This document shows, piece by piece, positions 1 through 9,181 of a stretch of DNA of 64,000 nt. The first letter of the stretch is position 1, and each line of letters opens with the position of its first letter. The translations under genes were made by a program, and so were the position numbers. A model generated the notes under the pieces. That model made no database searches, was not told the origin of the DNA, and was given only the letters and a program-made list of their open reading frames with translations. The stretch is from an uncultured Acetatifactor sp. (GTDB lineage: Bacteria; Bacillota; Clostridia; Lachnospirales; Lachnospiraceae), in contig CAJUAB010000013.1 of the NCBI GenBank assembly GCA_910583845.1, forward strand, positions 70,740-134,739, written 5' to 3'.

Positions 1-531
1 GCCTGGGACTTTGACACCAGAAGCATGGAAATGTTTACCCGCCCCATGTCGGTGTTCGGGCAGGTGATCGCGAGGACGGTGGGAGAGTGGATGCCGATGC
101 TGGTTCTGTTTTCGGTTCCCATGCTGCTGCTGGCCCCGTTTTGGGGGATCGGGGTGCTGCCCCGGACCCTCTGGGCGGTTCCGTCGCTGTTTTTAAGCAT
201 ATCCCTGGGATTCGCGTTTGAGTTTCTATTTTATTGTGTGACGGTCAGACTGCGCAATGTCTCCTGGCTTACTTATGTGATCAGGAGCGCCATCGTCTCC
301 TTTTTTTCGGGGACGGTGATTCCTTTCCGGATTTTGCCTTTCGGGATGGACAGATGGATTGCCTGCCAGCCCTTCGGAAGCCTGGGGGGCGCCTTCCTGG
401 CATTGTACGTGGGGAGCGCCGAGGCGGCGGAGGTTTTGCCGCTGCAGCTTTTCTGGAATGTGATCATGTGGGCCGCCGCAATCTGCTGGTTTTGGAGGTC
501 AAGAGAGAGGATGGTGAGCTTTGGTGGATAA
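1..531 (+). CDS. ABC-2 type transporter permease, 3' part
   Basis: The reading frame is open from the first base, so the gene starts before the window; 176 codons and the TAA stop at 529-531 are visible. At least four hydrophobic segments can be seen, around the stretches MLVLFSVPMLLLAPF, LFLSISLGFAFEFLFYCV, YVIRSAIVSFFSGTVIPF and VIMWAAAICWFW. It is followed at once by a second permease and an ABC ATPase, which matches the three-gene exporter type with two dissimilar membrane subunits (COG4587/COG3694 with COG4586). It would form half of the membrane channel; the substrate is unknown. The stop codon lies inside the start region of the next gene, suggesting translational coupling. Confidence 0.75.
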   Translation, partial: AWDFDTRSMEMFTRPMSVFGQVIARTVGEWMPMLVLFSVPMLLLAPFWGIGVLPRTLWAVPSLFLSISLGFAFEFLFYCVTVRLRNVSWLTYVIRSAIVSFFSGTVIPFRILPFGMDRWIACQPFGSLGGAFLALYVGSAEAAEVLPLQLFWNVIMWAAAICWFWRSRERMVSFGG

Positions 532-1366
532 CAGGGTATCCGTGAAGAGATATTTTAGGCTGCTGGGGATTTACGCCAGGATGGATCTGGCTTCCCTGGC
601 GCGGGACGGAAAGTTTATGGCCCTTGTCATAGCGGCGGATCTGATTTCCAACATATCGGCCGTATCCGGCATATTTCTGCTGGCCTGGAAATTCGGGGGG
701 ATCGGCGGCATGGATCGCTTCGAGGTCCTGTTTATGCTGGCATACGGCAATCTTGTCATGGGTTTTCTGAATATGATGGGCGGCTGCAACGCGCTGTTTC
801 CCAGCAGGATTATCGGCAGAGGCCAGTGGGAGCATATGTTTGTCATGCCGCTTCCCTATGGGGTACAGCTCACGGTGGGGATTTTTCCTTTTACCGGCTC
901 CAGCACCTTTTTGTCGGGAGCCGCGCTGCTGATCGTGGCGCTGTGCAATCTGGAGGCCTCTCTGCCGTGGTGGTGGCCGGGACTGCTGGTCCTTCTGCTG
1001 GCTGTCAGCATGGTGATTGTAGTGGCGCTCTCCTATCTGCTTTCCAGCCTTGCCTTTTATGCTCCGGTGCAGTGTGAGGAAATATCCTCCACCGTGATAT
1101 ACAGCGTGGAGCGTACCATGACGTTTCCGCTGTCGGGTATGCCGGCCTATGTGCGGTATCCGCTGCTGACGCTTTTTCCCGCAGGGCTTACGGCCTGGTT
1201 TCCCACAATGATCCTGCTGGGTAAGACGGCCACGTTTGAAACTTTTTATCCCACGGCCTTCGCGCTTTTCGCGTCGCTGTCCGCGGCTTGTTTTTTTAAG
1301 AAAGGATTTCGATATTATGTCAAAAAAGGAATTAACAGATATGTCCCGGGCGGACATCGCTCCTGA
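524..1366 (+). CDS. ABC-2 type transporter permease, second subunit
   Basis: A 280-residue membrane protein, probably the partner of the preceding permease. The start is either TTG at 521 or GTG at 524; the GTG is favoured because a GGTGAG ribosome site lies five bases before it. It overlaps the upstream stop by a few bases and the downstream ATPase start by 50 bases, so the three genes form a tight operon. Around six hydrophobic segments are visible, with the conserved basic N-terminus (VSVKRYFRLLGIYARMDL) that typifies these exporter subunits. The family includes bacitracin and other peptide or lipid exporters, but nothing here identifies the substrate. Confidence 0.75.
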   Translation: MDNRVSVKRYFRLLGIYARMDLASLARDGKFMALVIAADLISNISAVSGIFLLAWKFGGIGGMDRFEVLFMLAYGNLVMGFLNMMGGCNALFPSRIIGRGQWEHMFVMPLPYGVQLTVGIFPFTGSSTFLSGAALLIVALCNLEASLPWWWPGLLVLLLAVSMVIVVALSYLLSSLAFYAPVQCEEISSTVIYSVERTMTFPLSGMPAYVRYPLLTLFPAGLTAWFPTMILLGKTATFETFYPTAFALFASLSAACFFKKGFRYYVKKGINRYVPGGHRS

Positions 1367-2333
1367 GCATACGGCGGTTATGGTAGATTCCGTCAGCAAA
1401 ATATTTACACAATGGCAGAAAAAAGAGGGGGGCGGAAATATTTTCCGGCAGCATAAAAAGACCATAGCCGCGCTGGAGGATATCACTTTTCAGATTGAAA
1501 AGGGGGAGTTCGTGGCCTATGCGGGGCCCAACGGAGCGGGCAAGAGCACGACCATGAAACTGCTGGCCGGTATGCTCCGGCCCACACAGGGAAGGATCTC
1601 TGTGCTGGGAATGTCACCGGAAAAGGACAGAATCCCGCTGATGAAAAGGCTGGGGGTTTTGTTTGGAAACCGGACGGAGCTCTGGTGGGATCACCCGGTG
1701 ATACAGAGTTTTGAATGGAAAAAGGTGGTATGGGATATTCCGGACGGGGTCTATAGGCGGAATCTGGAAAGGATGAGGGAGCTGCTGGAGATCGACGGGA
1801 TTCTGAATACCTTTGCCCGGGAATTGTCGCTGGGGCAGCGGATGAGGGCGGATCTGGCCATGATGCTGCTGCACTCTCCGGAACTGATTCTGCTGGATGA
1901 GCCGACCCTTGGCCTGGATGTGGTGGCGAAACGGCAGATGATAGAATTTCTGAAAAAAATAAACCGGGAAGACGGTGTGACAATTCTGGTGACAAGTCAT
2001 GATATGGATGACCTCGAAGAGATGGCGCGGAGAATCCTGATGATCTCGAAGGGAAGACTTGCCTATGACGGAGATTTCGACGGACTGCGCCTGCTGACAG
2101 GAAATATGACGCATTTTACGGTGACCACCGATGGCGGACAGCCGGAGCTTGCGGGCTGCCGCCTGCTGGGCGGGCAGCACGGCGCCTTTGAATATGAAGC
2201 GGATTTGTCCCGCACGTCCATCCGGCTTTTGCTGGAGATGCTGTCCCACGTTGACGGGATCAGGGATGTGGAGATCAGACGGGCTCCCATCGAGCAGATC
2301 ATCGCGCAGCTGTATCAGGCATGGAAGAGCTGA
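1317..2333 (+). CDS. ABC-2 exporter ATP-binding protein
   Basis: A 338-residue ABC ATPase that powers the two permeases upstream. Walker A is GPNGAGKST at residues 70-78, the signature is LSLGQ at 170-174, and Walker B is LILLDEP with the Asp at residue 194; the switch histidine follows in TSHDMDDLEE. The long N-terminal stretch before Walker A and the C-terminal tail after the H-loop match the COG4586 type rather than the short lipoprotein-exporter ATPases. ATG 1317 is chosen over the earlier in-frame start because AGAAAGGA lies about ten bases upstream; it is inside the end of the permease gene. Confidence 0.85.
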   Translation: MSKKELTDMSRADIAPEHTAVMVDSVSKIFTQWQKKEGGGNIFRQHKKTIAALEDITFQIEKGEFVAYAGPNGAGKSTTMKLLAGMLRPTQGRISVLGMSPEKDRIPLMKRLGVLFGNRTELWWDHPVIQSFEWKKVVWDIPDGVYRRNLERMRELLEIDGILNTFARELSLGQRMRADLAMMLLHSPELILLDEPTLGLDVVAKRQMIEFLKKINREDGVTILVTSHDMDDLEEMARRILMISKGRLAYDGDFDGLRLLTGNMTHFTVTTDGGQPELAGCRLLGGQHGAFEYEADLSRTSIRLLLEMLSHVDGIRDVEIRRAPIEQIIAQLYQAWKS

Positions 2334-2349
2334 ATGCCGCAAAAATACC

Positions 2350-2378
2350 TTGACAAAGCCCCTGCGCTGCATTAAGAT
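2350..2378 (+). promoter_or_regulatory. Sigma-A type promoter of valS
   Basis: TTGACA at 2350-2355 and TAAGAT at 2373-2378 are separated by exactly 17 bases. Transcription would start near 2385, right where the T-box leader begins. Confidence 0.7.
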
Positions 2379-2384
2379 AGTACG

Positions 2385-2755
2385 CAGACAAAGGCAGTGA
2401 CAAAGAGGAGTAGGAATGACCCCTTGTCAGAGAGGGCGGCTGTGGAAACACGCTGGGAGGCCGCCTGAAGGAAGGCATTCCGAAGGTAGCTTTCGAGCCG
2501 GTTCCTGAAAGAGACGCATGGAAGGTTTTTTTGCCGGGTATGGGCGCAGATTGGTGGCAGGTATGCCACGGCAGGATATGCCACGGCAGGATGCGCCATG
2601 GCGTGAGTAGGGATGCACGGTTTATCCCCGTTAGCGGATAGGACTTTATATAGAAGAAAGTCGCGGAGACGGGCGTTGAGAGATGTCCGTGAACAAAGGT
2701 GGTAACGCGCAGGGGCGCCCTTTGCAGGCCGGAAGGTCCGCAGAGGGCTTTTTGA
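2385..2755 (+). promoter_or_regulatory. T-box riboswitch (valine tRNA) in the valS leader
   Basis: The T-box core AAAGGTGGTAACGCG lies at 2695-2709. It is followed by a terminator hairpin whose arms at 2717-2725 and 2740-2748 pair over nine bases (one G-U), then a T run. Near the 5' end GAGGAGTAGG carries the AGTA of a Stem I loop E; the matching GAA at 2482-2484 is followed one base later by GTA (2486-2488) and a purine, the expected position of the specifier. GTA is a valine codon, which agrees with the valS gene downstream. Uncharged tRNA-Val would favour the antiterminator (known T-box mechanism). The exact 5' edge is inferred from the promoter. Confidence 0.88.
2717..2753 (+). terminator. 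T-box regulated terminator before valS
   Basis: Nine-base stem (2717-2725 with 2740-2748) with loop, then TTTTT. It directly follows the T-box core, whose bases would instead pair in the antiterminator. Confidence 0.8.
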
Positions 2756-2797
2756 TGCGCGCTGCCCCGAATTATATTGATCGCAAGGAGAAAAAGT

Positions 2798-5458
2798 ATG
2801 AGCAGAGAGTTGGCTAAGACCTATGACCCCAAGGGCATAGAGGACAGACTGTACGAGAAATGGCTGCGGAAAAAATATTTTCACGCGGAGGTGGACCACA
2901 GCAGAACCCCCTTTACCATCGTGATTCCGCCCCCGAATATCACCGGGCAGCTGCATATGGGCCATGCGCTGGACAATACCATGCAGGATATTCTGATCCG
3001 CTTCAAGAGGATGCAGGGCTATAATGCCCTGTGGCAGCCGGGGACGGATCACGCGTCCATCGCCACCGAGGTCAGGATTATCGGGAAGCTGAAAGAGGAG
3101 GGCATCGACAAGCACGACCTGGGCCGGGAGAAATTCCTGGAGCGCGCCTGGGAGTGGAAAAAAGAGTATGGCGGCCGTATCATCTCTCAGCTGAAAAAGA
3201 TGGGTTCCTCCTGCGACTGGGACAGGGAGCGGTTCACCATGGACGAGGGCTGCAACAAGGCCGTCACGGAAGTGTTTGTGAAGATGCATGAGAAAGGCTA
3301 TATCTATAAGGGAGCCCGGATTATCAACTGGTGCCCTGTGTGCAATACCTCCATCTCCGACGCGGAGGTGGAATACCAGGAGCAGGCGGGACATCTCTGG
3401 CATATCAGATACCCGGTCATGAGGGAGGACGGCACTCCCAGCGACACGGAGTTTCTGACCTTTGCCACCACCCGGCCCGAGACCATGCTGGGCGATACGG
3501 CTGTGGCTATCCATCCCGAGGACGAACGGTACCGGCATCTCATCGGAAGGAGCGTGATGCTGCCCATTATGAACCGGGTGATCCCGGTGGTCACTGACAC
3601 CTATGTGGACCGGGAGTTTGGGACCGGTGTGGTGAAGATTACCCCCGCCCATGATCCCAATGACTTTGAGGTGGGCAAACGCCATGACCTTCCCGTGATC
3701 AACGTGATGAACGACGACGCCACCATCAATGAAAACGGGGGCGCCTATGCGGGCATGGACCGCTATGAGGCCCGAAAGGCCATTGTGGCGGAGCTGGAGC
3801 GGCAGGGCCTGCTGGTGAAGATAGAGGATTATTCCCACAATGTGGGGACCCATGACCGCTGTAAGACCACCATCGAGCCTCTGGTAAAGGAGCAGTGGTT
3901 CGTGAAGATGGAGGAATTGATCAAGCCCGCGGTGGAGGCGGTGAAAAAGGGCGAGATCCGGCTGATTCCCGAGCGTATGGAAAAGACCTATTACAACTGG
4001 ACCGACAATATCCGGGACTGGTGTATCAGCCGCCAGCTGTGGTGGGGGCACCGGATTCCCGCCTATACCTGCGATAAATGCGGGGAGGTGACGGTGGCCA
4101 GGGAAATGCCGGAGCGCTGTCCTAAGTGCGGCCACGCGCATCTGACCCAGGACCCGGATACTCTGGACACCTGGTTTTCCTCCGCCCTTTGGCCCTTTGA
4201 GACGCTGGGCTGGCCGAATCAGACGGAGGATTTAAAGTATTTTTATCCCACGGATGTGCTGGTTACCGGCTATGATATCATCTTTTTCTGGGTAATCCGG
4301 ATGATTTTCTCCGGCTATGAGCAGATGGGGGAGAAGCCCTTTAAGACCGTGCTGTTTCACGGACTGGTCCGGGACAGCCAGGGGCGCAAGATGAGCAAAT
4401 CCCTGGGCAACGGCATCGACCCTCTGGAGATCATTGACAAATATGGCGCGGACGCCCTGCGTCTGACGCTGATCACCGGCAATGCCCCCGGCAACGATAT
4501 GCGTTTTTATTTTGAGAGGGTGGAAAACAGCCGCAATTTCGCCAACAAGGTGTGGAATGCCTCCCGCTTTATTCTGATGAATATGGAGGGCAAGGAAGTG
4601 ACGGAGCCCGCCGCCGGGGATCTGGAGCCCGCGGATCAGTGGATTCTGTCCAGATTGAACACTTTGATCAGGGATGTCACCGACAATATGGAGAATTTTG
4701 AGCTGGGTATCGCCGTGCAGAAGGTGTACGACTTTATCTGGGATGAGTTCTGCGACTGGTATATCGAGATGGTAAAACCCCGTCTGTACGATACGGACGA
4801 TGCCGCCAGCCAGAACGGGGCGCTGTGGACTCTGCGGACGGTGCTCATCGACGCGCTCAAGCTCCTGCATCCCTATATGCCCTTTATCACGGAGGAGATC
4901 TTCTGCAGCCTGCAGTCGGAGGAGGAATCCATCATGATCAGCAGCTGGCCGACGTATAAGGAGGAGCGCTGTTATGAGGCCCAGGAGAAAGCCATCGGGA
5001 TCATCAAGGAGGCTGTGCGGGGCATCCGGAATGTGCGCAGCGAGATGAACGTGCCGCCCAGCCGCAAGGCCAGCGTGTTCGTGGTCAGCGGGGAGCAGAA
5101 GATTCTGGATATCTTTGAAGAGGGAAAATTGTTTTTCGCCTCTTTGGCGTATGCCGGCGAAGTGGCCACCCGGCGGGACAAGGCAGGGATTCCGGAGGAC
5201 GCGGTGTCCGTGGTGATTCCCGGTGCCACCCTGTATATGCCCTTTGCGGAGCTGGTGGACATTGCCCAGGAAGTGGAGCGCCTGCGGAAAGAGGAGAAAC
5301 GCTTGCAGGGAGAGCTGTCCAGGGTCAACGGCATGCTGAATAACGAGAAATTTTTGTCCAAGGCTCCCGAGGCCAAGATTCAGGAGGAGAGGGAGAAGCT
5401 GGCAAAGTACACCCGGATGATGGAGCAGGTAAAATTGCGCTTGCAACAGCTGGATTAG
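2798..5458 (+). CDS. valS: Valyl-tRNA synthetase
   Basis: An 886-residue class I aminoacyl-tRNA synthetase that charges tRNA-Val. The HIGH motif is HMGH at residues 53-56 after PPPNITGQL, and the KMSKS loop is at 531-535. An editing (CP1) region lies between them, and two CxxC pairs (CDKCG, CPKCG) suggest a zinc site. The C-terminus, after about residue 820, is the coiled coil typical of ValRS (VERLRKEEKRLQ, then MLNNEKFLSKAPEAKI). ATG 2798 is chosen because AAGGAG sits eight bases upstream; an earlier in-frame TTG at 2777 lacks this. Expression is controlled by the T-box leader. Length is normal for the family. Confidence 0.98.
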   Translation: MSRELAKTYDPKGIEDRLYEKWLRKKYFHAEVDHSRTPFTIVIPPPNITGQLHMGHALDNTMQDILIRFKRMQGYNALWQPGTDHASIATEVRIIGKLKEEGIDKHDLGREKFLERAWEWKKEYGGRIISQLKKMGSSCDWDRERFTMDEGCNKAVTEVFVKMHEKGYIYKGARIINWCPVCNTSISDAEVEYQEQAGHLWHIRYPVMREDGTPSDTEFLTFATTRPETMLGDTAVAIHPEDERYRHLIGRSVMLPIMNRVIPVVTDTYVDREFGTGVVKITPAHDPNDFEVGKRHDLPVINVMNDDATINENGGAYAGMDRYEARKAIVAELERQGLLVKIEDYSHNVGTHDRCKTTIEPLVKEQWFVKMEELIKPAVEAVKKGEIRLIPERMEKTYYNWTDNIRDWCISRQLWWGHRIPAYTCDKCGEVTVAREMPERCPKCGHAHLTQDPDTLDTWFSSALWPFETLGWPNQTEDLKYFYPTDVLVTGYDIIFFWVIRMIFSGYEQMGEKPFKTVLFHGLVRDSQGRKMSKSLGNGIDPLEIIDKYGADALRLTLITGNAPGNDMRFYFERVENSRNFANKVWNASRFILMNMEGKEVTEPAAGDLEPADQWILSRLNTLIRDVTDNMENFELGIAVQKVYDFIWDEFCDWYIEMVKPRLYDTDDAASQNGALWTLRTVLIDALKLLHPYMPFITEEIFCSLQSEEESIMISSWPTYKEERCYEAQEKAIGIIKEAVRGIRNVRSEMNVPPSRKASVFVVSGEQKILDIFEEGKLFFASLAYAGEVATRRDKAGIPEDAVSVVIPGATLYMPFAELVDIAQEVERLRKEEKRLQGELSRVNGMLNNEKFLSKAPEAKIQEEREKLAKYTRMMEQVKLRLQQLD

Positions 5459-5512
5459 TGCGGTACAATAGGTGAGATATTTTTGCGACCGGCTTTTTCG
5501 GGGAAAGACAGG

Positions 5513-5544
5513 AGGAGTCCGCAGGAAGCTGCGGGCTCCTTTTA
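5513..5544 (+). terminator. Terminator after valS
   Basis: An 11-base stem (5513-5523 with 5530-5540, one G-U pair), six-base loop, followed by TTTT. It separates valS from folC. Confidence 0.75.
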
Positions 5545-5584
5545 GCGGCCGTCCATACTGTACAATGGAAAGCGGGATAATGAT

Positions 5585-6913
5585 ATGATGAAGAGACAGA
5601 GGATTACCACATATGATCAGGCGGTGGAGTATATTCTGAATATTCCCCGGTTCGCGTCCAAGAACACCCTGGAGGATACACAAAAGTTCCTGCACCGGCT
5701 GGGGGACCCGGATGCCGGACTACGCATTCTTCATGTGGCGGGAACTAACGGCAAAGGTTCGGTATGCGCCTACCTGCGGAGTGTGCTGGAGGCCGCGGGA
5801 AGGAGGGTGGCGGTGTTTACCTCCCCTCATCTGGTGGACATAAGGGAGCGCTTTGTGACAGACGGAAAAATGATTGAGCGGGAGGCATTCCTGGAGGCCT
5901 TTTTGCAGGTTTATGAGCGGCTGGACTTTGAAAAGCCGGAGACCCACCCCACTTTTTTTGAATACCTTTTCCTGATGGCCATGCTGATCTTCGCGAAGGC
6001 TCGGCCGGATTACTGTATCCTGGAGACGGGGCTGGGGGGCAGGCTGGACGCCACCAACGCCGTGACCCGCAAGGAGCTGGCGGTTATCACCCGGATCGGC
6101 CTGGACCATGTGGAGTACCTGGGACACAGTCTGTCGGCCATCGCCGGGGAAAAGGCGGGGATTATCCGGGAAGGAACTCCTGTGGTATTTGCGGATACCT
6201 GTCAGGAGGTAGGGCAGGTAATCCGCAGCAGGGCGCGGTATTTGTCGGCGGATGTATATTCTGTGTCGGAAAATGACTACAGAATCTCAAAAATCAGTAA
6301 TAAAAACATTGCATTTTCTTATATTTCCCGTTATTATGGTAGTGTCAGTCTGACGCTTCCTACTTTTGCCAGATATCAAGCCGAGAATTGCAGCCTGGCG
6401 CTGCGGGCTCTGGAGGTGCTGGCGGAACAGGAAAAAGAGGAGGGTTTTTCCCCGGAGCTTATGGAGCGGGGCGTATCGAACTGCTTCTGGCCGGGGCGCA
6501 TGGAGGAAGTGCTGCCGGAGGTTTTTGTGGACGGCGCGCACAACGAGGACGGTGTCAGGGCGTTTCTGGAGTCCGTGGCGCAGGATGGGTATGCGGGCAG
6601 CAGGCATCTGCTGTTTGCCGTGGTGGCGGACAAGGATTATACTGCCATGCTGCGCCGGATTGGGGAGAGCGGTCTGTTTGAGAGGCTGAGTATTGCGCGT
6701 CTGGATAATAAAAGGGCGGCGGGGCCGGAGTGCCTGGAGCAGGTTCTGGCAGAGTATCCTGCCATTGCGGCGGCGCGGTATGACACGGTTCCCGCGGCGC
6801 TGCGGGCCATATTGGCATCCCGGGAGGCGAAAGCGGTGCCGGAGAGGATCTACATCGCCGGATCGCTGTATCTGGTGGGAGAAGTGAAAGCAGCCATACA
6901 AAAAGGAATATAA
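5585..6913 (+). CDS. folC: Folylpolyglutamate synthase / dihydrofolate synthase
   Basis: A 442-residue Mur-ligase-family enzyme that adds glutamate to folates, and in many bacteria also to dihydropteroate. The N-terminus IPRFASKNTLEDTQKFLHRLG is a common FolC opening. The P-loop GTNGKGS spans residues 53-59, followed by the family motifs LVDIRERF, ETGLGGRLDATN and GLDHVEYLG, and in the C-terminal domain VDGAHNEDG. Two adjacent ATGs (5585, 5588) are possible starts. A valS-folC order is common in clostridia, though here a terminator lies between them. Confidence 0.93.
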   Translation: MMKRQRITTYDQAVEYILNIPRFASKNTLEDTQKFLHRLGDPDAGLRILHVAGTNGKGSVCAYLRSVLEAAGRRVAVFTSPHLVDIRERFVTDGKMIEREAFLEAFLQVYERLDFEKPETHPTFFEYLFLMAMLIFAKARPDYCILETGLGGRLDATNAVTRKELAVITRIGLDHVEYLGHSLSAIAGEKAGIIREGTPVVFADTCQEVGQVIRSRARYLSADVYSVSENDYRISKISNKNIAFSYISRYYGSVSLTLPTFARYQAENCSLALRALEVLAEQEKEEGFSPELMERGVSNCFWPGRMEEVLPEVFVDGAHNEDGVRAFLESVAQDGYAGSRHLLFAVVADKDYTAMLRRIGESGLFERLSIARLDNKRAAGPECLEQVLAEYPAIAAARYDTVPAALRAILASREAKAVPERIYIAGSLYLVGEVKAAIQKGI

Positions 6914-6989
6914 GGGAAACTGAAAACGACGCCGGCCCGGCTGATCTTAAGCGGGGCGATGGGGGATTTGGATAGAAAGGCATAGCAGA

Positions 6990-7139
6990 ATGATTAATTT
7001 TGAGGAAGAACTAAAGAAATTTCGTCCCAGTCTTGAAGTGGAGGACGCGGAGGAGTCCATTTACAGTCAGGATCTGACCGATATGGCGGATCTGCTGGTA
7101 CGGATGCTCCAGGATGTCCAGGAAACGGAAAAACAATAA
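6990..7139 (+). CDS. Small acidic conserved-looking protein, 49 aa
   Basis: ATG 6990 to TAA 7137-7139 encodes 49 residues beginning MINFEEELKKFRPSLEVEDA and containing YSQDLTDMADLLVRML. The ribosome site is weak (AGAAAGG, about 12 bases upstream). It lies 29 bases before the zinc-ribbon/TPR gene and is probably cotranscribed with it. The composition (about a third acidic, amphipathic helices, no Cys, no membrane segment) suggests a small helical cytosolic protein. No family function is recognised. Codon use and reading context look genuine, and no competing frame is open here. Confidence 0.6.
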   Translation: MINFEEELKKFRPSLEVEDAEESIYSQDLTDMADLLVRMLQDVQETEKQ

Positions 7140-7168
7140 TATGCGAAAGGCTTTATGGGAGGAACAGA

Positions 7169-8620
7169 ATGTTTTGTTATAACTGCGGCTGCCACCTGTC
7201 GGAGCATGATTATTGTACTTCTTGCGGCGCGGACGTGGCTTTATATAAAAAGATCATGATTTTATCCAACCTGTTTTACAATGAAGGTCTTGCCAAGGCG
7301 GAGTTCCGGGATCTGACGGGAGCTGTCACCAGCCTGCGGCAGAGCCTGAAATTCAATAAGAACAATATCGAGGCCCGCAATCTGCTGGGCCTGGTATACT
7401 TTGAAATGGGCGAGACAGTGGCGGCGCTCAGCGAGTGGGTCATCAGCAAGAATACGCGCCCGGAAAAAAACATCGCGGACGATTATATCAATATGATTCA
7501 GGCCAGCGCGTCCAGGCTGGACGCCATCAATCAGACCATCAAGAAATACAACCAGGCGCTGGTGTACTGCAAACAGGACAGCAAGGATCTGGCGGTGATC
7601 CAGCTCCGCAAGGTTCTGTCGCTCAACCCCAGGTTTATCCGCGCCCACCAGCTGCTGGCGCTTTTGTATATGGACAGCGAGCAGTGGGACAAGGCCAGGC
7701 GGGAGCTGACCAAATGCGCGGATCTGGACCGCAATAACATCCAGACCCTCACCTATATGCGGGAAGTGGACAGAATGCTGGCCCCTGATGAGACGGGCAG
7801 GGTCACCCGCCGCAAGGACCGGGAGGAGGCTGTGCGCTTCCAGACGGAAAATGAGATCCTGATTCAGCCCAAGGGCGTCAAGGAGCCCAGGCGCAGCGGC
7901 GTGGGCACGCTGCTCAATATTGTGCTGGGCCTGGTAATCGGCGTGGCTGTCATGTACTTTCTGGTGGTGCCCTCCGTGCGCACCAATGTGCTCAACGAGT
8001 CCCAGCAGAAGATCAACGAGATATCCAATGAGAGCGATGCCAAGAACAATACGATCTCGGATCTGGAAAATCAGATCAAGGAGATCGAGCAGGAGACGGC
8101 CAGACTACAGGGAGAGCTGGTCCGGTACGCGGGTACGGACGGAACGCTGCAGGCCATGGATCAGCTGCTGGTGGCGGCCGGCTTATATGTGACCGCCATG
8201 CAGTACCCGGAGGCCAGCGTAGAGAGAGGGCAGTATTTCCAGGAGACGGCGGACGGGCTTGAACAGATTGAGGCGGGAGTGGTGATGGAGGAAACTTCCC
8301 AGTCCTTTCAGAATCTGTACCGGCTGTTGTTTGACGGAATCGGTCCCTATATGAGCGCGGCGTATTATGAGATCGGGAATCCGCAATATCTGGCGGGCAA
8401 TTTTGACGAGGCCATTCCAGTTCTGGAAAAGGCGGTGAAGTATAACCCGCAGAACGGAGACCCTTACTATGCCCTGGGACGTTCCTACGACGGCGTGGGA
8501 CGCAGTGAGGAGGCGCTGGCCGCCCTGGAGAAATTTGTGGAAATATTACCGCTGCGGGATCGGGCGAACACCGCAAGACAGATTATACAGAGATTAAAGA
8601 ATGATTTGGCCAACCAGTAA
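7169..8620 (+). CDS. Zinc-ribbon, TPR and coiled-coil membrane protein
   Basis: A 483-residue protein. The N-terminus carries a zinc ribbon (MFCYNCGCHLSEHDYCTSCG, two CxxC-type pairs). TPR-like helices follow (residues ~35-200: LTGAVTSLRQSLKFN, AVIQLRKVLSLNPRF), then one membrane segment at about 250-270 (LLNIVLGLVIGVAVMYFLVV), a coiled coil (NEISNESDAKNNTISDL...) and a C-terminal TPR pair (DEAIPVLEKAVKYNPQNGD). This layout puts zinc ribbon and TPRs in the cytoplasm and the coiled coil outside. It suggests a scaffold, but the partner is unknown. The ribosome site is GGAGGAA. A strong terminator follows at 8657-8693. Confidence 0.75.
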   Translation: MFCYNCGCHLSEHDYCTSCGADVALYKKIMILSNLFYNEGLAKAEFRDLTGAVTSLRQSLKFNKNNIEARNLLGLVYFEMGETVAALSEWVISKNTRPEKNIADDYINMIQASASRLDAINQTIKKYNQALVYCKQDSKDLAVIQLRKVLSLNPRFIRAHQLLALLYMDSEQWDKARRELTKCADLDRNNIQTLTYMREVDRMLAPDETGRVTRRKDREEAVRFQTENEILIQPKGVKEPRRSGVGTLLNIVLGLVIGVAVMYFLVVPSVRTNVLNESQQKINEISNESDAKNNTISDLENQIKEIEQETARLQGELVRYAGTDGTLQAMDQLLVAAGLYVTAMQYPEASVERGQYFQETADGLEQIEAGVVMEETSQSFQNLYRLLFDGIGPYMSAAYYEIGNPQYLAGNFDEAIPVLEKAVKYNPQNGDPYYALGRSYDGVGRSEEALAALEKFVEILPLRDRANTARQIIQRLKNDLANQ

Positions 8621-8656
8621 AATACCTTATGGAAAAATGTGCATAAGCTACCAAGG

Positions 8657-8693
8657 AAGAGAGAACATGTCGGCAGGGATATGTTCTCTTTTT
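8657..8693 (+). terminator. Terminator after the TPR gene
   Basis: Nine-base perfect stem AGAGAACAT (8660-8668) with ATGTTCTCT (8681-8689), extendable by wobble and A-T pairs into the T run that follows. Confidence 0.75.
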
Positions 8694-8778
8694 ATGCGGA
8701 AAATGTCGATAAACGGCGGAACGGAGGGACATCTGCCGGTGGGAAGGATGCGCAACTCTATATGGAAAGGTGAGAGAC

Positions 8779-9084
8779 ATGGAGGATTTTCAGATTATTG
8801 ACAACTGTCTGATGGTGAAGCTGCCGCAGGAGGTGGACCATCACAAATCGTCCTACATCTGCGAGAAGGCGGACAGCTACATACTACAGGAGGAAGTGGA
8901 AAACGTGGTGTTTGACTTTGAGGAGACGAGGTTTATGGATTCCTCCGGGGTCGGTATCATTATGGGCAGATACAAGAAGATCGCCTGCTTTGGCGGCAAG
9001 GTCTACGCCATTCATGCGGACCCGCAGATCCGCAGAATTTTGTGCGTATCCGGACTGAACAAGCTGATTGAGGTTATGGATTAG
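8779..9084 (+). CDS. spoIIAA: Anti-sigma F factor antagonist SpoIIAA
   Basis: A 101-residue STAS-domain protein. When unphosphorylated it binds SpoIIAB and frees sigma F in the forespore; SpoIIAB phosphorylates it (known for B. subtilis). The phosphorylation motif FMDSSGVG places the serines at residues 55-56, in the same context as the family. It is the first gene of the classic spoIIAA-spoIIAB-sigF order. ATG 8779 has AAAGGTGAG upstream; an in-frame GTG at 8770 lies within that site and is less likely. No clear sigma-H promoter was recognised in the 85 bases upstream. Confidence 0.93.
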   Translation: MEDFQIIDNCLMVKLPQEVDHHKSSYICEKADSYILQEEVENVVFDFEETRFMDSSGVGIIMGRYKKIACFGGKVYAIHADPQIRRILCVSGLNKLIEVMD

Positions 9085-9181
9085 AAAGATGCGGGCAGGG
9101 CCGGAGCGCTGCGCAGGCTGTGTGCCGGTTATGGGGAAGAGGAAGCGAAAAGGAAATTTTGGAGAAAAGAGGAGCAGGTGT

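Noticed and set aside
464..1486. Long minus-strand frames opposite G+C-rich genes (also opposite valS, folC, the Ca2+-ATPase and argB).
   Set aside because: Low-complexity His/Arg/Gln-rich products opposite well supported genes; shadows caused by high G+C at third codon positions.
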